NCBI RefSeq assembly: GCF_012641465.1
Contig: NZ_JABAIK010000011.1
Location: 62,001 to 126,000, forward strand
Reading direction: 5' to 3'
DNA from: Vibrio agarilyticus
GTDB lineage: Bacteria; Pseudomonadota; Gammaproteobacteria; Enterobacterales; Vibrionaceae
Length of the DNA: 64,000 nucleotides
Of this stretch, positions 37,311 to 46,575 are shown one piece after another (the stretch's first letter is position 1; the number at the start of each line of letters is the position of its first letter). The notes under the pieces were generated by a model. The model was given only the letters and a program-made list of their open reading frames with translations. It ran no database searches and was not told the origin of the DNA. The position numbers and the translations under genes were made by a program.

Positions 37311-39404
37311 ATGCTTAACCAGCTAAAACAGTTTCAACAGTCAGCCAAGGGCCGTTTAGCGATCCCAACCGTGCTGCTTATGCTGCTGGCGATGGTCATT
37401 TTGCCACTGCCCCCTCTGCTGCTGGATGCGCTGTTTACCTTTAACATTGTTTTGGCCATTTTGGTGTTGCTCGTCAGCACCACCGCCAAACGCCCGCTCG
37501 ATTTCTCGATTTTTCCGACCATATTGCTCATCGCAACACTCTTGCGATTGGCGCTAAACGTTGCATCAACGCGTATTGTCTTGTTAGAAGGTCATAACGG
37601 TGGCGATGCCGCCGGTAAAGTCATTCAAGCGTTTGGTGAAGTGGTCATCGGCGGTAACTACGTCATCGGTATGGTGGTGTTTGTCATTTTGATGATCATT
37701 AACTTTGTGGTGATCACCAAAGGTGGCGAGCGGATCTCCGAGGTTTCAGCACGCTTTACGCTGGACGCGTTGCCTGGCAAACAGATGGCTATCGACGCTG
37801 ACCTTAACGCTGGCCTGATTGATCAAGACACCGCGCGCCTGCGACGCAAAGACGTTGCCAATGAAGCCGACTTCCACGGCTCGATGGACGGTGCGTCTAA
37901 ATTCGTGCGTGGCGATGCCATCGCGGGCATGTTGATTCTGTTTATTAACTTACTTGGCGGTATCAGCATCGGCGTTTTTGACCACGGTATGAGTGGCACC
38001 GAAGCGATGCGCACTTACGCGCTACTCACCATTGGTGACGGTTTGGTCGCGCAGATCCCATCTCTGTTATTGGCGACCGCGGCGGCGATTATCGTCACTC
38101 GAATCAACGACTCCGATAACGACATGTCCGAAACCATGCGTAAGCAGCTGCTTGCGACGCCAACGACCCTCTACACGGTTGCGGGGATCATGGTGGTGAT
38201 GGGCAGCGTGCCTGGCATGCCTCATTTGGCCTTTTTTACCTTTGCTGCGGTGATCGCATTTACCGGTTGGCGTCAAAGTAAAACGCCAGAAAAAACCGAT
38301 TCACTGGATGAAGTGGCCAGCATTAGCCAAGCGATGCAACGAGAAGAAGAGGCGCCACTTGGGTGGGAAGATATTCCGCATGTTCACACTCTTTCTCTTG
38401 CGATCGGTTATCGTCTCGTCCACCTGGTCAACAAAGATCAAGGCGCGCCGCTGACGCAACGTATTCGCGGTGTACGGCGTAACTTGTCCGAACAAATTGG
38501 CTTTTTGCTGCCTGAAGTGCGCATTCGTGACAACTTAAGCCTCAAGCCCAATCAATACACCATCTCTCTCAACGGCGAAGTGGTTGAACAAGGCGTTATT
38601 GAGCCTGACCGCCTTATGGCGATTGCCGTTGGGGAGACCTACGGCGAAATCGACGGTATTTTAGGAAGCGATCCCGCCTACCAACTGCCTGCGGTGTGGA
38701 TTGAACACAAAAACAAAGCTAAGGCGCTGAATATGGGCTATCAGGTGGTCGATGATGGCACTGTGATTGCCACCCACCTGAGCAAAGTGATGAAGTCGCA
38801 TTTGGCGGACTTGTTTACTCACGATGATGTTGAAGCCATGCACCAGCGTCTCACACAGCAAGCCCCCAAACTGGCACAAGCGTTAAGCGCGGCGTTGACC
38901 CCGGCGCAGCAGTTGAAAGTTTATCGCCAGCTTTTGGTCGACCAAGTGCCGCTACGCGACATTCGCACCATCGCCAACACCATGCTCGAGTCTTCCGACA
39001 ACAGCAAAGACGCGATTTTAATTGCCGCCGATGTCCGCTGCACGCTGCGTCGCACCCTGTTTAACCTCATCGCCGGTCAGAAAAATGACTTGAGTGTCTA
39101 TACCCTCTCTGATGAATTAGAGAAAATCCTGCTGACCTCGCTGCAACAAGCGCAAGCCAGTGGTCCTGTGATGCTCGACAGTTTTCCGATTGAACCGACA
39201 ATATTAGGCCAATTTCAACAGAACTTGCCTTTGGTGCGACAGCAATTAAAACAACAAGGTCTGGTGCCAATTTTATTGGTCATGCCGCAGCTACGACCAT
39301 TAATCGCACGATATGCGCGAACATTCACTCAAGGATTGGCCGTCTTGTCGTACAATGAAGTCCCAGAAAATAAACAAATTAATGTGGTAGGTAACCTTGG
39401 CTAA
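37311..39404 (+). CDS. flhA: Lateral flagellar export gate protein FlhA
   Basis: 697 residues with eight membrane helices in the N-terminal half and a cytoplasmic FlhA-C domain. The FHIPEP-type segment reads FTLDALPGKQMAIDADLNAG, then RRKDVANEADFHGSMDGASK. It forms a nonameric ring that receives chaperone-substrate complexes and couples proton flow to export. The end overlaps the next gene by eight bases. Confidence 0.97.
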   Translation: MLNQLKQFQQSAKGRLAIPTVLLMLLAMVILPLPPLLLDALFTFNIVLAILVLLVSTTAKRPLDFSIFPTILLIATLLRLALNVASTRIVLLEGHNGGDAAGKVIQAFGEVVIGGNYVIGMVVFVILMIINFVVITKGGERISEVSARFTLDALPGKQMAIDADLNAGLIDQDTARLRRKDVANEADFHGSMDGASKFVRGDAIAGMLILFINLLGGISIGVFDHGMSGTEAMRTYALLTIGDGLVAQIPSLLLATAAAIIVTRINDSDNDMSETMRKQLLATPTTLYTVAGIMVVMGSVPGMPHLAFFTFAAVIAFTGWRQSKTPEKTDSLDEVASISQAMQREEEAPLGWEDIPHVHTLSLAIGYRLVHLVNKDQGAPLTQRIRGVRRNLSEQIGFLLPEVRIRDNLSLKPNQYTISLNGEVVEQGVIEPDRLMAIAVGETYGEIDGILGSDPAYQLPAVWIEHKNKAKALNMGYQVVDDGTVIATHLSKVMKSHLADLFTHDDVEAMHQRLTQQAPKLAQALSAALTPAQQLKVYRQLLVDQVPLRDIRTIANTMLESSDNSKDAILIAADVRCTLRRTLFNLIAGQKNDLSVYTLSDELEKILLTSLQQAQASGPVMLDSFPIEPTILGQFQQNLPLVRQQLKQQGLVPILLVMPQLRPLIARYARTFTQGLAVLSYNEVPENKQINVVGNLG

Positions 39405-40197
39405 CAATTCAATGCTTTTAGCGCAGCGACATGGGCTGCGCGCCTTGGTGCGCAAATATGCGCAATCCGATGAAGATAAGGCGCTTTATGAAGCCTTATC
39501 TCACAACGATGTTCAGCATGTTGCGCAAGCCATTCGTCAAACCAAAAGTGGTGAGGTGGAGTTTCAGCATCTCACGTTGCGCTGTGGTGAACGCAGTGAG
39601 CAAAGTGTCCATCAGCTTGAGCTATCAACCGAATTTAAATACGCCCTTGACCTATTCAGTCTCTATTTGGCGCTGCGCTACTGCCGTTTTCAGCTCGATA
39701 CCTATCACCCAGAGCTGGTCAATAAGGTGGTTCTTCCGCTTAATATTGACGCGCTGACTTGGGCACCGGGTAATCGCGTGTTACAACAGATGATTCGAGC
39801 CGATGCCGAAGCATTTGCCTACATCATACCGTCACTGATACTGGGTGAGGCTCCTGAGGCGTCTGCGGCCAATGCTAACGTGATAGCGACCTTGCGCGCT
39901 TATGTCGAAACACTTTGCTATGATATTCACCTTCCTTTTCAAGCCATGACGTTTTTGCAGAGCCATCAGCCGGACATGCTCAAAATATCGCTTTCGATTG
40001 ATGATCAAACGCAGCGCGCCGCCTTACTGCCACTGATGCGCTTTTTACGCTCTCATCCGTTGCCATGGATTGCCGGACGCGTCACCTCGCAAAAAGAGTT
40101 GAATCAATATTCAGCGCTGGGCTCGAGTTACTACTTTGGCTATTTCAGCGATTTACCGACATCCATCTCATTTCGCAGTTTTGAAACCTATACCTAA
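39397..40197 (+). CDS. Degenerate EAL-domain protein of the lateral flagellar operon
   Basis: 266 residues. The C-terminal part (AGRVTSQKELNQYSALGSSYYFGYFSDLP) lines up with the end of EAL domains (AEGVET...LG...QGYYF..P). The N-terminal part starts the fold in the usual place (YEALSHNDVQHVAQAIRQTKSGEVEF), but the EAL signature and metal-binding acidic residues are missing, so c-di-GMP hydrolysis is not expected. It starts with TTG, preceded by TAGG, and overlaps flhA by eight bases. A regulatory role like that of YdiV is inference. Confidence 0.6.
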   Translation: MANNSMLLAQRHGLRALVRKYAQSDEDKALYEALSHNDVQHVAQAIRQTKSGEVEFQHLTLRCGERSEQSVHQLELSTEFKYALDLFSLYLALRYCRFQLDTYHPELVNKVVLPLNIDALTWAPGNRVLQQMIRADAEAFAYIIPSLILGEAPEASAANANVIATLRAYVETLCYDIHLPFQAMTFLQSHQPDMLKISLSIDDQTQRAALLPLMRFLRSHPLPWIAGRVTSQKELNQYSALGSSYYFGYFSDLPTSISFRSFETYT

Positions 40198-40310
40198 GAA
40201 TAAAAAGCGCCTTGAGGATGGAAGAGACATCACAAAAGAGAGCATAAAACGACCAAACGAAAAAAAAATGTCTTTTTCCTATTAATAACCGCCTGAGTCT
40301 GTCCGCCTAT

Positions 40311-40337
40311 TGAAATTGAACGGGGCAACCCGAAGCC
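40311..40337 (+). promoter_or_regulatory. Candidate lateral sigma-28 promoter of lafA
   Basis: TGAA-N14/15-CCCGAAGC lies 30 bases before the lafA start. The CCGA core fits the FliA -10 (GCCGATAA), but the right half does not. The 170-bp gap 40198-40366 otherwise holds only an A-rich tract. Confidence 0.3.
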
Positions 40338-40366
40338 TGACCGACAGTTAACCAAGGAGACTTACG

Positions 40367-41224
40367 ATGGCTTTATCAATGCACACGAACTACGCGTCAC
40401 TTGTGACTCAAAACACAATCAACCAAACAAGTGGCCTACTAAATACTGCGATGGAGCGTCTAAGCACCGGTTACCGCATCAACTCAGCGGCAGATGACGC
40501 TGCAGGCCTACAAATCGCAAACCGCCTTGACGCGCAAAGCCGCGGCATGAGCGTAGCAATGCGTAACGCGCAAGACGGCATCTCTATGATGCAAAGCGCA
40601 GAAGGCGCGATGGACGAAATGACCAACATCGTTTATCGCATGAAAGATTTGGCGCTTCAAGCATCAAACGACACCGCATCAACTGCAGATCGTACAGCGA
40701 TGAACGAAGAATACACACAGCTTGGAGCTGAACTACGAAACATTGTTGATTCAACCAGCTTCGGCGGTAAAAAACTCTTGGCAGCTGGCGATGGATTCTC
40801 TGGTGACGTAAATATTCAAATCGGTACTAACGCAGGCGATCAGCTCACCATTGATGTTGCATCAGCTATTAGCGCCATGACAAGTGCACTTACCGCGAGT
40901 GCTTTAGGTTCTATCGCTACTGGAGGCGGCGCAAGTGCGGCCTTAGCTGCATTAACTGGAACGAGCGGTGATGGTGGCCTATTGGCTAACATCGGTGCTG
41001 CGCGCTCAGAACTCGGTGCAAACATCAACCGCCTTGAACACACTATCACCAACCTTGGCAACATGTCTGAAAATACCCAAGCGGCAAAAGGCCGTATCAT
41101 GGATGCAGACTTTGCCGTTGAGTCATCAAACATGACCAAAAACCAAATGCTGATGCAAGCGGGTACCACGGTACTGTCGCAAACCAACCAGCTACCAAGC
41201 ATGGCAATGTCGCTACTACGCTAA
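40367..41224 (+). CDS. lafA: Lateral flagellin LafA
   Basis: 285 residues with conserved D0/D1 ends: [20 protein letters not shown] and [20 protein letters not shown] at the N-terminus, [20 protein letters not shown] and the final MAMSLLR at the C-terminus. The central variable domain is short and rich in Ala, Gly and Thr/Ser. It is the only flagellin in the locus. AAGGAG precedes the ATG, and a strong terminator follows. The neighbouring Maf gene suggests that its Ser/Thr residues are glycosylated. Confidence 0.97.
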   Translation: MALSMHTNYASLVTQNTINQTSGLLNTAMERLSTGYRINSAADDAAGLQIANRLDAQSRGMSVAMRNAQDGISMMQSAEGAMDEMTNIVYRMKDLALQASNDTASTADRTAMNEEYTQLGAELRNIVDSTSFGGKKLLAAGDGFSGDVNIQIGTNAGDQLTIDVASAISAMTSALTASALGSIATGGGASAALAALTGTSGDGGLLANIGAARSELGANINRLEHTITNLGNMSENTQAAKGRIMDADFAVESSNMTKNQMLMQAGTTVLSQTNQLPSMAMSLLR

Positions 41225-41237
41225 TCCATGCCAAACT

Positions 41238-41265
41238 AACCCCATCACTCGATGGGGTTCTTTTT
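41238..41265 (+). terminator. lafA terminator
   Basis: AACCCCATC pairs with GATGGGGTT around ACTC and is followed by CTTTTT. An upstream in-frame ATG of the maf ORF lies inside it and is therefore not the real start. Confidence 0.9.
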
Positions 41266-41281
41266 ATACTCACGGTACGTT

Positions 41282-42634
41282 ATGACCCCGATTTATCAAT
41301 CCAATTTTGAACTGATTACCGCGCGCTGGCCTAGCGTTGCTGACGCGATTGATGCCGCTGACATTACCCCGCTCAACTTTGAAGTGATACAAGAGCGCGC
41401 CGCAACGTTAAAAGTCAACGGCATTCAGCTCTCTAGCACCTTTGACCCGATTGAAGAAGCCTTTGAACATCGCAGTTTAACCTCAGGAAATGATTACCAT
41501 ATTTGGGGGCTGGGTCTTGGGCATCTGCCCGCACTACTGACACAAGACCGCCACTGCCAAAGCATTGCGATTTATCTCTACAACCTACCACTAGTAAAAC
41601 TGGTCTTATCGCTAGTGCCGCTTGATTGGTTGAATGATGATCGAGTTACATTACGCTTGGTTGATGAAAAAAACAGCAACATCAATAAAATGACCGCGGC
41701 ACTGACTTACCAGGGTTCGGTGATCCTTCCAAGTGATAAATTCATTTCAAAACAGACGCATCAGTGGCTGTTTTTCCGCATGGAAAACACTCTCACCATG
41801 CAGCATGTGCATCGCAATCAACTTGATGATGAAGATAAATTTATTCTTCGCGAACAAGAAAATACACCATTATTGAAAAAGCTGCCCTCCATCGATCGCT
41901 TTTTACAGTACCGCGTTGATGATGCCATCTGTATTGGCGCGGGCCCATCACTTGGTGAGCACATTGAAGAACTCAAAGCAGTATATCTGTCGCCCAATCG
42001 CCCACGTTTGATTGCTGCGGCGACCGCATGCAAATGCCTATTAGAAAATGGCATCAAGCCGGATGTGGTCTACGCGATTGATTTTGCGATTCCTACATCC
42101 TATATACCATTTCATATTGCCGCCAATACCATTTTAATCGCGGCCAGTCGTTTACCTCATGATCACATTAAATTGTGGCATGGCGAAAAATATTATCTGC
42201 ATCTGGCGGATGAAACTTACGACCGATTTAATAAGCAGCTACCGACTCAGTTTCGTCCTTATGTTTATGGCTCGGTGATCCACCCGATGATCCACACCAC
42301 TTTGATGCAAGGCGCAAAACGCATTGGCCTTATTGGCTGTGATTTTGGTTTTCCGAATGAAATTATCCATGCCTCTATGGAAAACGATGCGAATGATCAT
42401 AATAGCGCGATGGGTGTTTGGACCGAAAACGGCCATGGTGAGCTGATAAAAAGCTCGCCAACTTACCGCATGTTCGCCACCGGGGTCGAAACAATCATTG
42501 CTTACGCACCCAACACTGAGTTTTATAACTGGAGCCGTATGGGGTCAAAAATTCTTGGTGCGCGTTATCGGGATGAGCTGACAAATCAGGCCCCAAATCA
42601 CGACAACTTAGTGGAGCAAGCCAATGCAAACTGA
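41282..42634 (+). CDS. Maf-type motility accessory factor (DUF115), flagellin glycosylation
   Basis: 450 residues. The core is the MptE-like DUF115 domain: AICIGAGPSLGEHIEELK near residue 225, then VYAIDF and RIGLIGCDFGF, which form a Rossmann-like sugar-nucleotide site. Maf proteins of Aeromonas, Campylobacter and Clostridium are thought to move nonulosonic acids onto flagellin. A maf gene next to the lateral flagellin is known to me from Aeromonas. The ATG at 41282 (MTPIYQSNFE) is after the lafA terminator. No sugar-synthesis genes are in the window. Confidence 0.85.
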   Translation: MTPIYQSNFELITARWPSVADAIDAADITPLNFEVIQERAATLKVNGIQLSSTFDPIEEAFEHRSLTSGNDYHIWGLGLGHLPALLTQDRHCQSIAIYLYNLPLVKLVLSLVPLDWLNDDRVTLRLVDEKNSNINKMTAALTYQGSVILPSDKFISKQTHQWLFFRMENTLTMQHVHRNQLDDEDKFILREQENTPLLKKLPSIDRFLQYRVDDAICIGAGPSLGEHIEELKAVYLSPNRPRLIAAATACKCLLENGIKPDVVYAIDFAIPTSYIPFHIAANTILIAASRLPHDHIKLWHGEKYYLHLADETYDRFNKQLPTQFRPYVYGSVIHPMIHTTLMQGAKRIGLIGCDFGFPNEIIHASMENDANDHNSAMGVWTENGHGELIKSSPTYRMFATGVETIIAYAPNTEFYNWSRMGSKILGARYRDELTNQAPNHDNLVEQANAN

Positions 42635-42893
42635 TTCTCTTGCCACGCTATTTCGCCAAGCCGCGACCGTGTACAGCTATGGTGACCACATCACCGGTGA
42701 CATGTTATTGGTGCGATGTATCGCTTTGTACAGCAAACTTTATGAAGTGCAACATCAGCAGCAGACGGTGCTCGAACAGCTCGCGGAGATCCGCACCGCT
42801 CGTGAAGCGTTTGATTTTTCACGTCTTGCTGACATCCTGCGCTACCAAATTCTGCCAGCGCTTGCGGTGAATGACGATCCAAGCCCGTATTAA
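42624..42893 (+). CDS. Small helical protein coupled to maf, unknown function
   Basis: 89 residues, predicted wholly alpha-helical (SLATLFRQAATVYSYGDHIT ... LEQLAEIRTAREAFDFSRLADIL). It overlaps the maf end by 11 bases and has GGAG upstream, so both are translated together. No signal peptide or membrane segment is seen. It may be a partner or chaperone of Maf, but that is only from position. I do not recognise the family. Confidence 0.65.
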   Translation: MQTDSLATLFRQAATVYSYGDHITGDMLLVRCIALYSKLYEVQHQQQTVLEQLAEIRTAREAFDFSRLADILRYQILPALAVNDDPSPY

Positions 42894-42924
42894 TGGCGTG
42901 ATCTTCGTACCATCCCTTTGCTTT

Positions 42925-42947
42925 AGCGCCTGTTTTCAGGCGCTTTT
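42925..42947 (+). terminator. Terminator after the maf unit
   Basis: AGCGCCTG pairs with CAGGCGCT around TTTT and is followed by TTT. The remaining 42948-43214 contains a faint match to the ERIC-like end at 43010 and no gene; the fliD promoter should be here, but I cannot assign it. Confidence 0.85.
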
Positions 42948-43214
42948 CATTTTCCTGCCTTTAACTTTCCTGCACTTTGCGTCGCATTATATCGGTGTAT
43001 TCGAACCACTTGATGTTAGAAGCCAATCGCTCGCCAACGTTCATCAATGAACCGGGCATCCCATTAAGGAATACGGAAACGCCGCCTTGGGAAGCATCAT
43101 TTCCGCTATTGGCATGTTTTTGCATCAATTAACTGATAAATAACAACTTTTTTTGTGGAGCGTTTTTTGCAAGATTCTCCGCTAGCAGGTTACGCACGCA
43201 ACAGGAGCTGAGCC

Positions 43215-44591
43215 GTGAGTTCACTAGACCCGATTACTATGGCCACCCAATTGGCCACCTATGATGTCCAACCATTTCAATTACGTTATCAGAGTCAATC
43301 GGACAGCTATCAAGCCAAAATTAATGCGCTTAGCAAAGTCGAGTCCGCGATGCGCGCGTTTCGTACCGCAGTGACGGAGATGAACAGTTACGGCAACAAC
43401 ATCATCAAAAACAGCGCAACGACCTCAGAAGACGGGTTCTTTACTGCGGACACCGATGGCAAGGCGCTGGGCGGTAGCTATCAGATTTTTGTTGAGCAAG
43501 TGGCCACGGCGCATCAAATGTCGACGGGAATGCCAGCCGATCTCACCGCCTCAACCGAAATTCCAACCACGGGTGAGCTCAAATTAACGATCGGCGCTGA
43601 CGAAAACGGCAACGGTGGTGAAGAGATGGTGATTGATCTCAGCAAGGTTGACGAAAATGGCGACGGCAAAGCCACCATCGCAGAACTTGCCACCACAATT
43701 AATAATGACAGCACCAACCCAGGCGTGAATGCGACGTTGGTTCGCTCTAATGGCCAAACCCATTTCATGTTATCCAGTACCGAAACTGGAACGGATAATG
43801 CCATCACAGTCACCGCGACCGCGACCGGCGCCAATGCCAATTGGTTTAACAACGCGTTTGCTGAAGGACAGACCTCTGATATTAGCAAGCCGCAAGATGC
43901 GGTGATTTGGGTGGGTGCCAAAGACACCGGCCTTAGATTGGAAAACGCCAGCAATACCTTTGAAGGCGTGATTGATGGCGTTGATATCACGGTCAGCAAA
44001 GCGCAAGCCGCCGATGAAGCGCCCATTAGCCTCACCATTGGTCCAGATAGCGAAGCGACCAAAGAGCAGCTAACCAAGTTCATTGACGCCTACAACTCGC
44101 TCATATCAACGTTTGACGAGTACACCAAAGTCGGGGGTGGCGAAGACGGTACCGAACGCGGCGTGCTCGCAGGGGACGCCACTTTACGCACGATTGAGAG
44201 TCAAATGAGCAACATTTTACGCTCACAATTTGATGGCATGATGTTAACGGAAGTGGGCCTGTCGATTGATAAAAACGGCAAATTAGCCCTCGATGAAGAC
44301 AAATTTAATGAGGCACAAAAAACCAACGGTGCGGCGCTAGAAAACCTCTTCAATGGTGATGGCAATCTGCTCGACTCGCTCGATGACATGATGGAGCCTT
44401 ACCTCAAAACGGGCTCAGGTCTATTGGGTACGCGCAAAGATTCGCTACAAAGCAACATTGACCGTATCGACGACAAACTGGCTCAGTTGGATCGTAAATA
44501 CGACATGTCTTACGACCGCTATCTCAAACAATTTACGGCCATGAACCAAATCATGACCCAGATGAACCAAACCATGTCGATGTTTGGTTAG
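43215..44591 (+). CDS. fliD: Lateral filament cap protein FliD (HAP2)
   Basis: 458 residues. Coiled-coil ends (YQAKINALSKVESAMRAFRT; DRIDDKLAQLDRKYDMSYDR) flank variable domains, as in FliD. It caps the growing filament and folds incoming flagellin. It starts with GTG, with AGGAG nine bases upstream. It heads the fliD-fliS-fliT-fliK-fliL-fliA-motA-motB series. Confidence 0.93.
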   Translation: MSSLDPITMATQLATYDVQPFQLRYQSQSDSYQAKINALSKVESAMRAFRTAVTEMNSYGNNIIKNSATTSEDGFFTADTDGKALGGSYQIFVEQVATAHQMSTGMPADLTASTEIPTTGELKLTIGADENGNGGEEMVIDLSKVDENGDGKATIAELATTINNDSTNPGVNATLVRSNGQTHFMLSSTETGTDNAITVTATATGANANWFNNAFAEGQTSDISKPQDAVIWVGAKDTGLRLENASNTFEGVIDGVDITVSKAQAADEAPISLTIGPDSEATKEQLTKFIDAYNSLISTFDEYTKVGGGEDGTERGVLAGDATLRTIESQMSNILRSQFDGMMLTEVGLSIDKNGKLALDEDKFNEAQKTNGAALENLFNGDGNLLDSLDDMMEPYLKTGSGLLGTRKDSLQSNIDRIDDKLAQLDRKYDMSYDRYLKQFTAMNQIMTQMNQTMSMFG

Positions 44592-44601
44592 GAGTTCTTT
44601 T

Positions 44602-44988
44602 ATGTTTTTAGAATCCGGTTATGACTCGTACCAACAAGTCGACCTAGACGCTCAAGCCGCTGCGGCATCCCCTCATCAATTGGTGGTGATGTTGATTGAT
44701 GGCTTGCTCAATGAACTTGAGCGCACACGTGGCCATATGAGTGCCGGCCGACTGGAGCAAAAAGGCACCAGTATCGCCAAATCGATGAATATTTTGATTG
44801 GCTTAGACAGCGCGCTCGATCAAGAACATGGCGGCGAAGTGGCTGAAAATCTTCACCAATTGTACGATTTTTGCCAAATGGAGCTTTATCAAGCCAGTCT
44901 TGCCAATGACGTTGACAAATTAACCAATGTTGAGCGGGTCATGAGCAACATTCGCGAAGGATGGATGAATTTTGGTCAGCAACCCTAA
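44602..44988 (+). CDS. fliS: Lateral flagellin chaperone FliS
   Basis: 128 residues, helical. The FliS pattern is seen in SPHQLVVMLIDGLLNELERT and the IAKSMNILIGLDSALDQEHG segment. It holds LafA in the cytoplasm and prevents early polymerisation. The ATG at 44602 has TAGGAG eight bases before it. The in-frame start at 44584 lies within fliD and is less likely. Confidence 0.93.
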   Translation: MFLESGYDSYQQVDLDAQAAAASPHQLVVMLIDGLLNELERTRGHMSAGRLEQKGTSIAKSMNILIGLDSALDQEHGGEVAENLHQLYDFCQMELYQASLANDVDKLTNVERVMSNIREGWMNFGQQP

Positions 44989-45292
44989 TCCATTACAGCC
45001 TCTCATCGTGAGACTCAGCCGCGAGATTGAACTTGCGGCGACGGCGAAGCAGTGGTCGACGTTGAAAACGCTGGATGGTCACGTGCGAAAATTACTCACG
45101 CAGCACCCGCAGTGTCTTAACGATGTCGCGTTACGCCAAGATATCGCGACATTGCGTGCCACACTGCAACGCGCGCAGCAGCAATTGGCTGCCGCCCTTA
45201 GCACCATGAAACTTGAACTTGAAGCTCGCCAAAGTCAGCAAGAGCGAGCAAAGGCTTATCAAATGACAGATAGTATGGAGTCACTATGGTGA
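44972..45292 (+). CDS. FliT-like flagellar export chaperone
   Basis: 106 residues, helical and Gln-rich. Size, helicity and position between fliS and fliK fit the FliT (LafC) role as the FliD chaperone, although sequence signatures are weak. It appears to start with TTG at 44972, preceded by AAGGATGG, and overlaps fliS by 17 bases. A GTG at 45008 would give a 94-residue product. Confidence 0.7.
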   Translation: MVSNPNPLQPLIVRLSREIELAATAKQWSTLKTLDGHVRKLLTQHPQCLNDVALRQDIATLRATLQRAQQQLAAALSTMKLELEARQSQQERAKAYQMTDSMESLW

Positions 45293-46389
45293 TGCCGACC
45301 TTGACGCTTCAATCTGCGGCGCAGCCTCGCACGAAAGAATCCACACTGACAATATCGACCAATGAGCATGACAGTAAGGAAAGCCTCGGTTTTGGTGAAG
45401 CGTCATCACAACTTCAGTCAACGGCAGAAAATCATCAAGACGTCACGTTATCAAACGGATTAAACCTAGAACAGGGGATTCCTTTCGAGGAGACGTCTGA
45501 GAACTTACTCGGGTTTGCTACCGCTGGCATGTCAGCGCTGCCGTCATTGCAAAACGCCAATGCGATTGATGCCTTAGTAAAAAGCCCCTCGGATTTAGCA
45601 CGAGCCGCTTCGACGTTGGATGCATTGACCACCCAGTTCGGTGCAAACCCAGCGCTTCGTGGCGCAGATAGCATTACTCAAAAAGATCTGATCGCACGTG
45701 GACTCAATCCAACCATGTCCCAAATGGTAAAGCCGGGTGACGCGACATTGATGCCGTTAACACCAATGCACCGTGATTCGGCGCCACGTCAACAAGGGGG
45801 AGAAAATACACTTTCTCACTTAACCAACCTAACCCAAGCGATAGCGCTTACGAGCCCACAGTCAAGTGATGCTGCCATGCCACAAAGCCTGATTCGCGGA
45901 TGGGCCGATGGGGTCAATTCGCCTCAGAGCACAATAGATAGCGCTCTGACACGCCCCGTTGAATGGGCACCGGTTAAAGTGGATAGCAACGCAGGTCGTT
46001 GGGGCGAACAAATGCTGCAAGCGCTGCACGATAAAGTGAGCCTTCAAGCACAGCAAAACCTGCAAGAGGCACGCATTCGTTTGGATCCGCCCGATTTGGG
46101 TAAGCTGGATTTAATTGTGCGAGTGGAAGGAGACCGTCTTAACGTGCAATTAAATGCCAACGTGGCGGCCACAAGAGAAGCACTGGCTCAAGTGTCGGAG
46201 CGACTGCGCAGTGAATTGCAATCAGAGCACTTTGTCCATGTGGATGTCAATGTCGGTGGTGAGCGTGACTCTTCACAACAATCGCCATCACAACAGACCG
46301 CGCAGCACATTCACACCGCTCGTGAACTCGACGATGACGCCATCTACACCGATATCACCTCAGAGCACTGGCTCAACATACAGGCTTGA
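45286..46389 (+). CDS. fliK: Lateral hook-length control protein FliK
   Basis: 367 residues. The N-terminal two thirds are low-complexity and Ser/Thr/Gln/Asn-rich. The C-terminal Flg_hook domain contains ARIRLDPPDLGKLDLIVRVE and VQLNANVAATREAL. FliK measures hook length and flips FlhB specificity. It overlaps the FliT-like gene by seven bases. An ERIC-like repeat follows before fliL. Confidence 0.9.
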   Translation: MVMPTLTLQSAAQPRTKESTLTISTNEHDSKESLGFGEASSQLQSTAENHQDVTLSNGLNLEQGIPFEETSENLLGFATAGMSALPSLQNANAIDALVKSPSDLARAASTLDALTTQFGANPALRGADSITQKDLIARGLNPTMSQMVKPGDATLMPLTPMHRDSAPRQQGGENTLSHLTNLTQAIALTSPQSSDAAMPQSLIRGWADGVNSPQSTIDSALTRPVEWAPVKVDSNAGRWGEQMLQALHDKVSLQAQQNLQEARIRLDPPDLGKLDLIVRVEGDRLNVQLNANVAATREALAQVSERLRSELQSEHFVHVDVNVGGERDSSQQSPSQQTAQHIHTARELDDDAIYTDITSEHWLNIQA

Positions 46390-46408
46390 GATGCAAAGCA
46401 GAACAGAG

Positions 46409-46546
46409 ATATACCCAAACAACGTGAAGATACAGGTAGGCGGCAAACGAACAAAGCCTCTGAGCACTTCGTGAACATAGATAAACTATGTGATGAGGTT
46501 TGTCAGAGCCAGCCAATAACGCTGCAACTTCAAGTAGAAAGAGATA
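46409..46546 (+). repeat. ERIC-like repeat, copy 6, inside the lateral flagellar operon
   Basis: It runs from ATATACCCAAACAACGTGAA to AACTTCAAGTAGAAAGAGATA with a full core and central hairpin (ACATAGATAAACTATGT). It fills the gap between fliK and fliL. Confidence 0.88.
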
Positions 46547-46575
46547 AGTCATAACTTTTTAGTAAGGTATCACCG

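Noticed and set aside
43005-43060. Another ERIC-like end before fliD
   Set aside because: Only about a dozen scattered bases match (CCACTTGATGTTAGAAG); too weak to call.
43159-43185. Sigma-28 promoter before fliD
   Set aside because: TCCGCTAG resembles the -10, but there is no matching -35 at the right distance.
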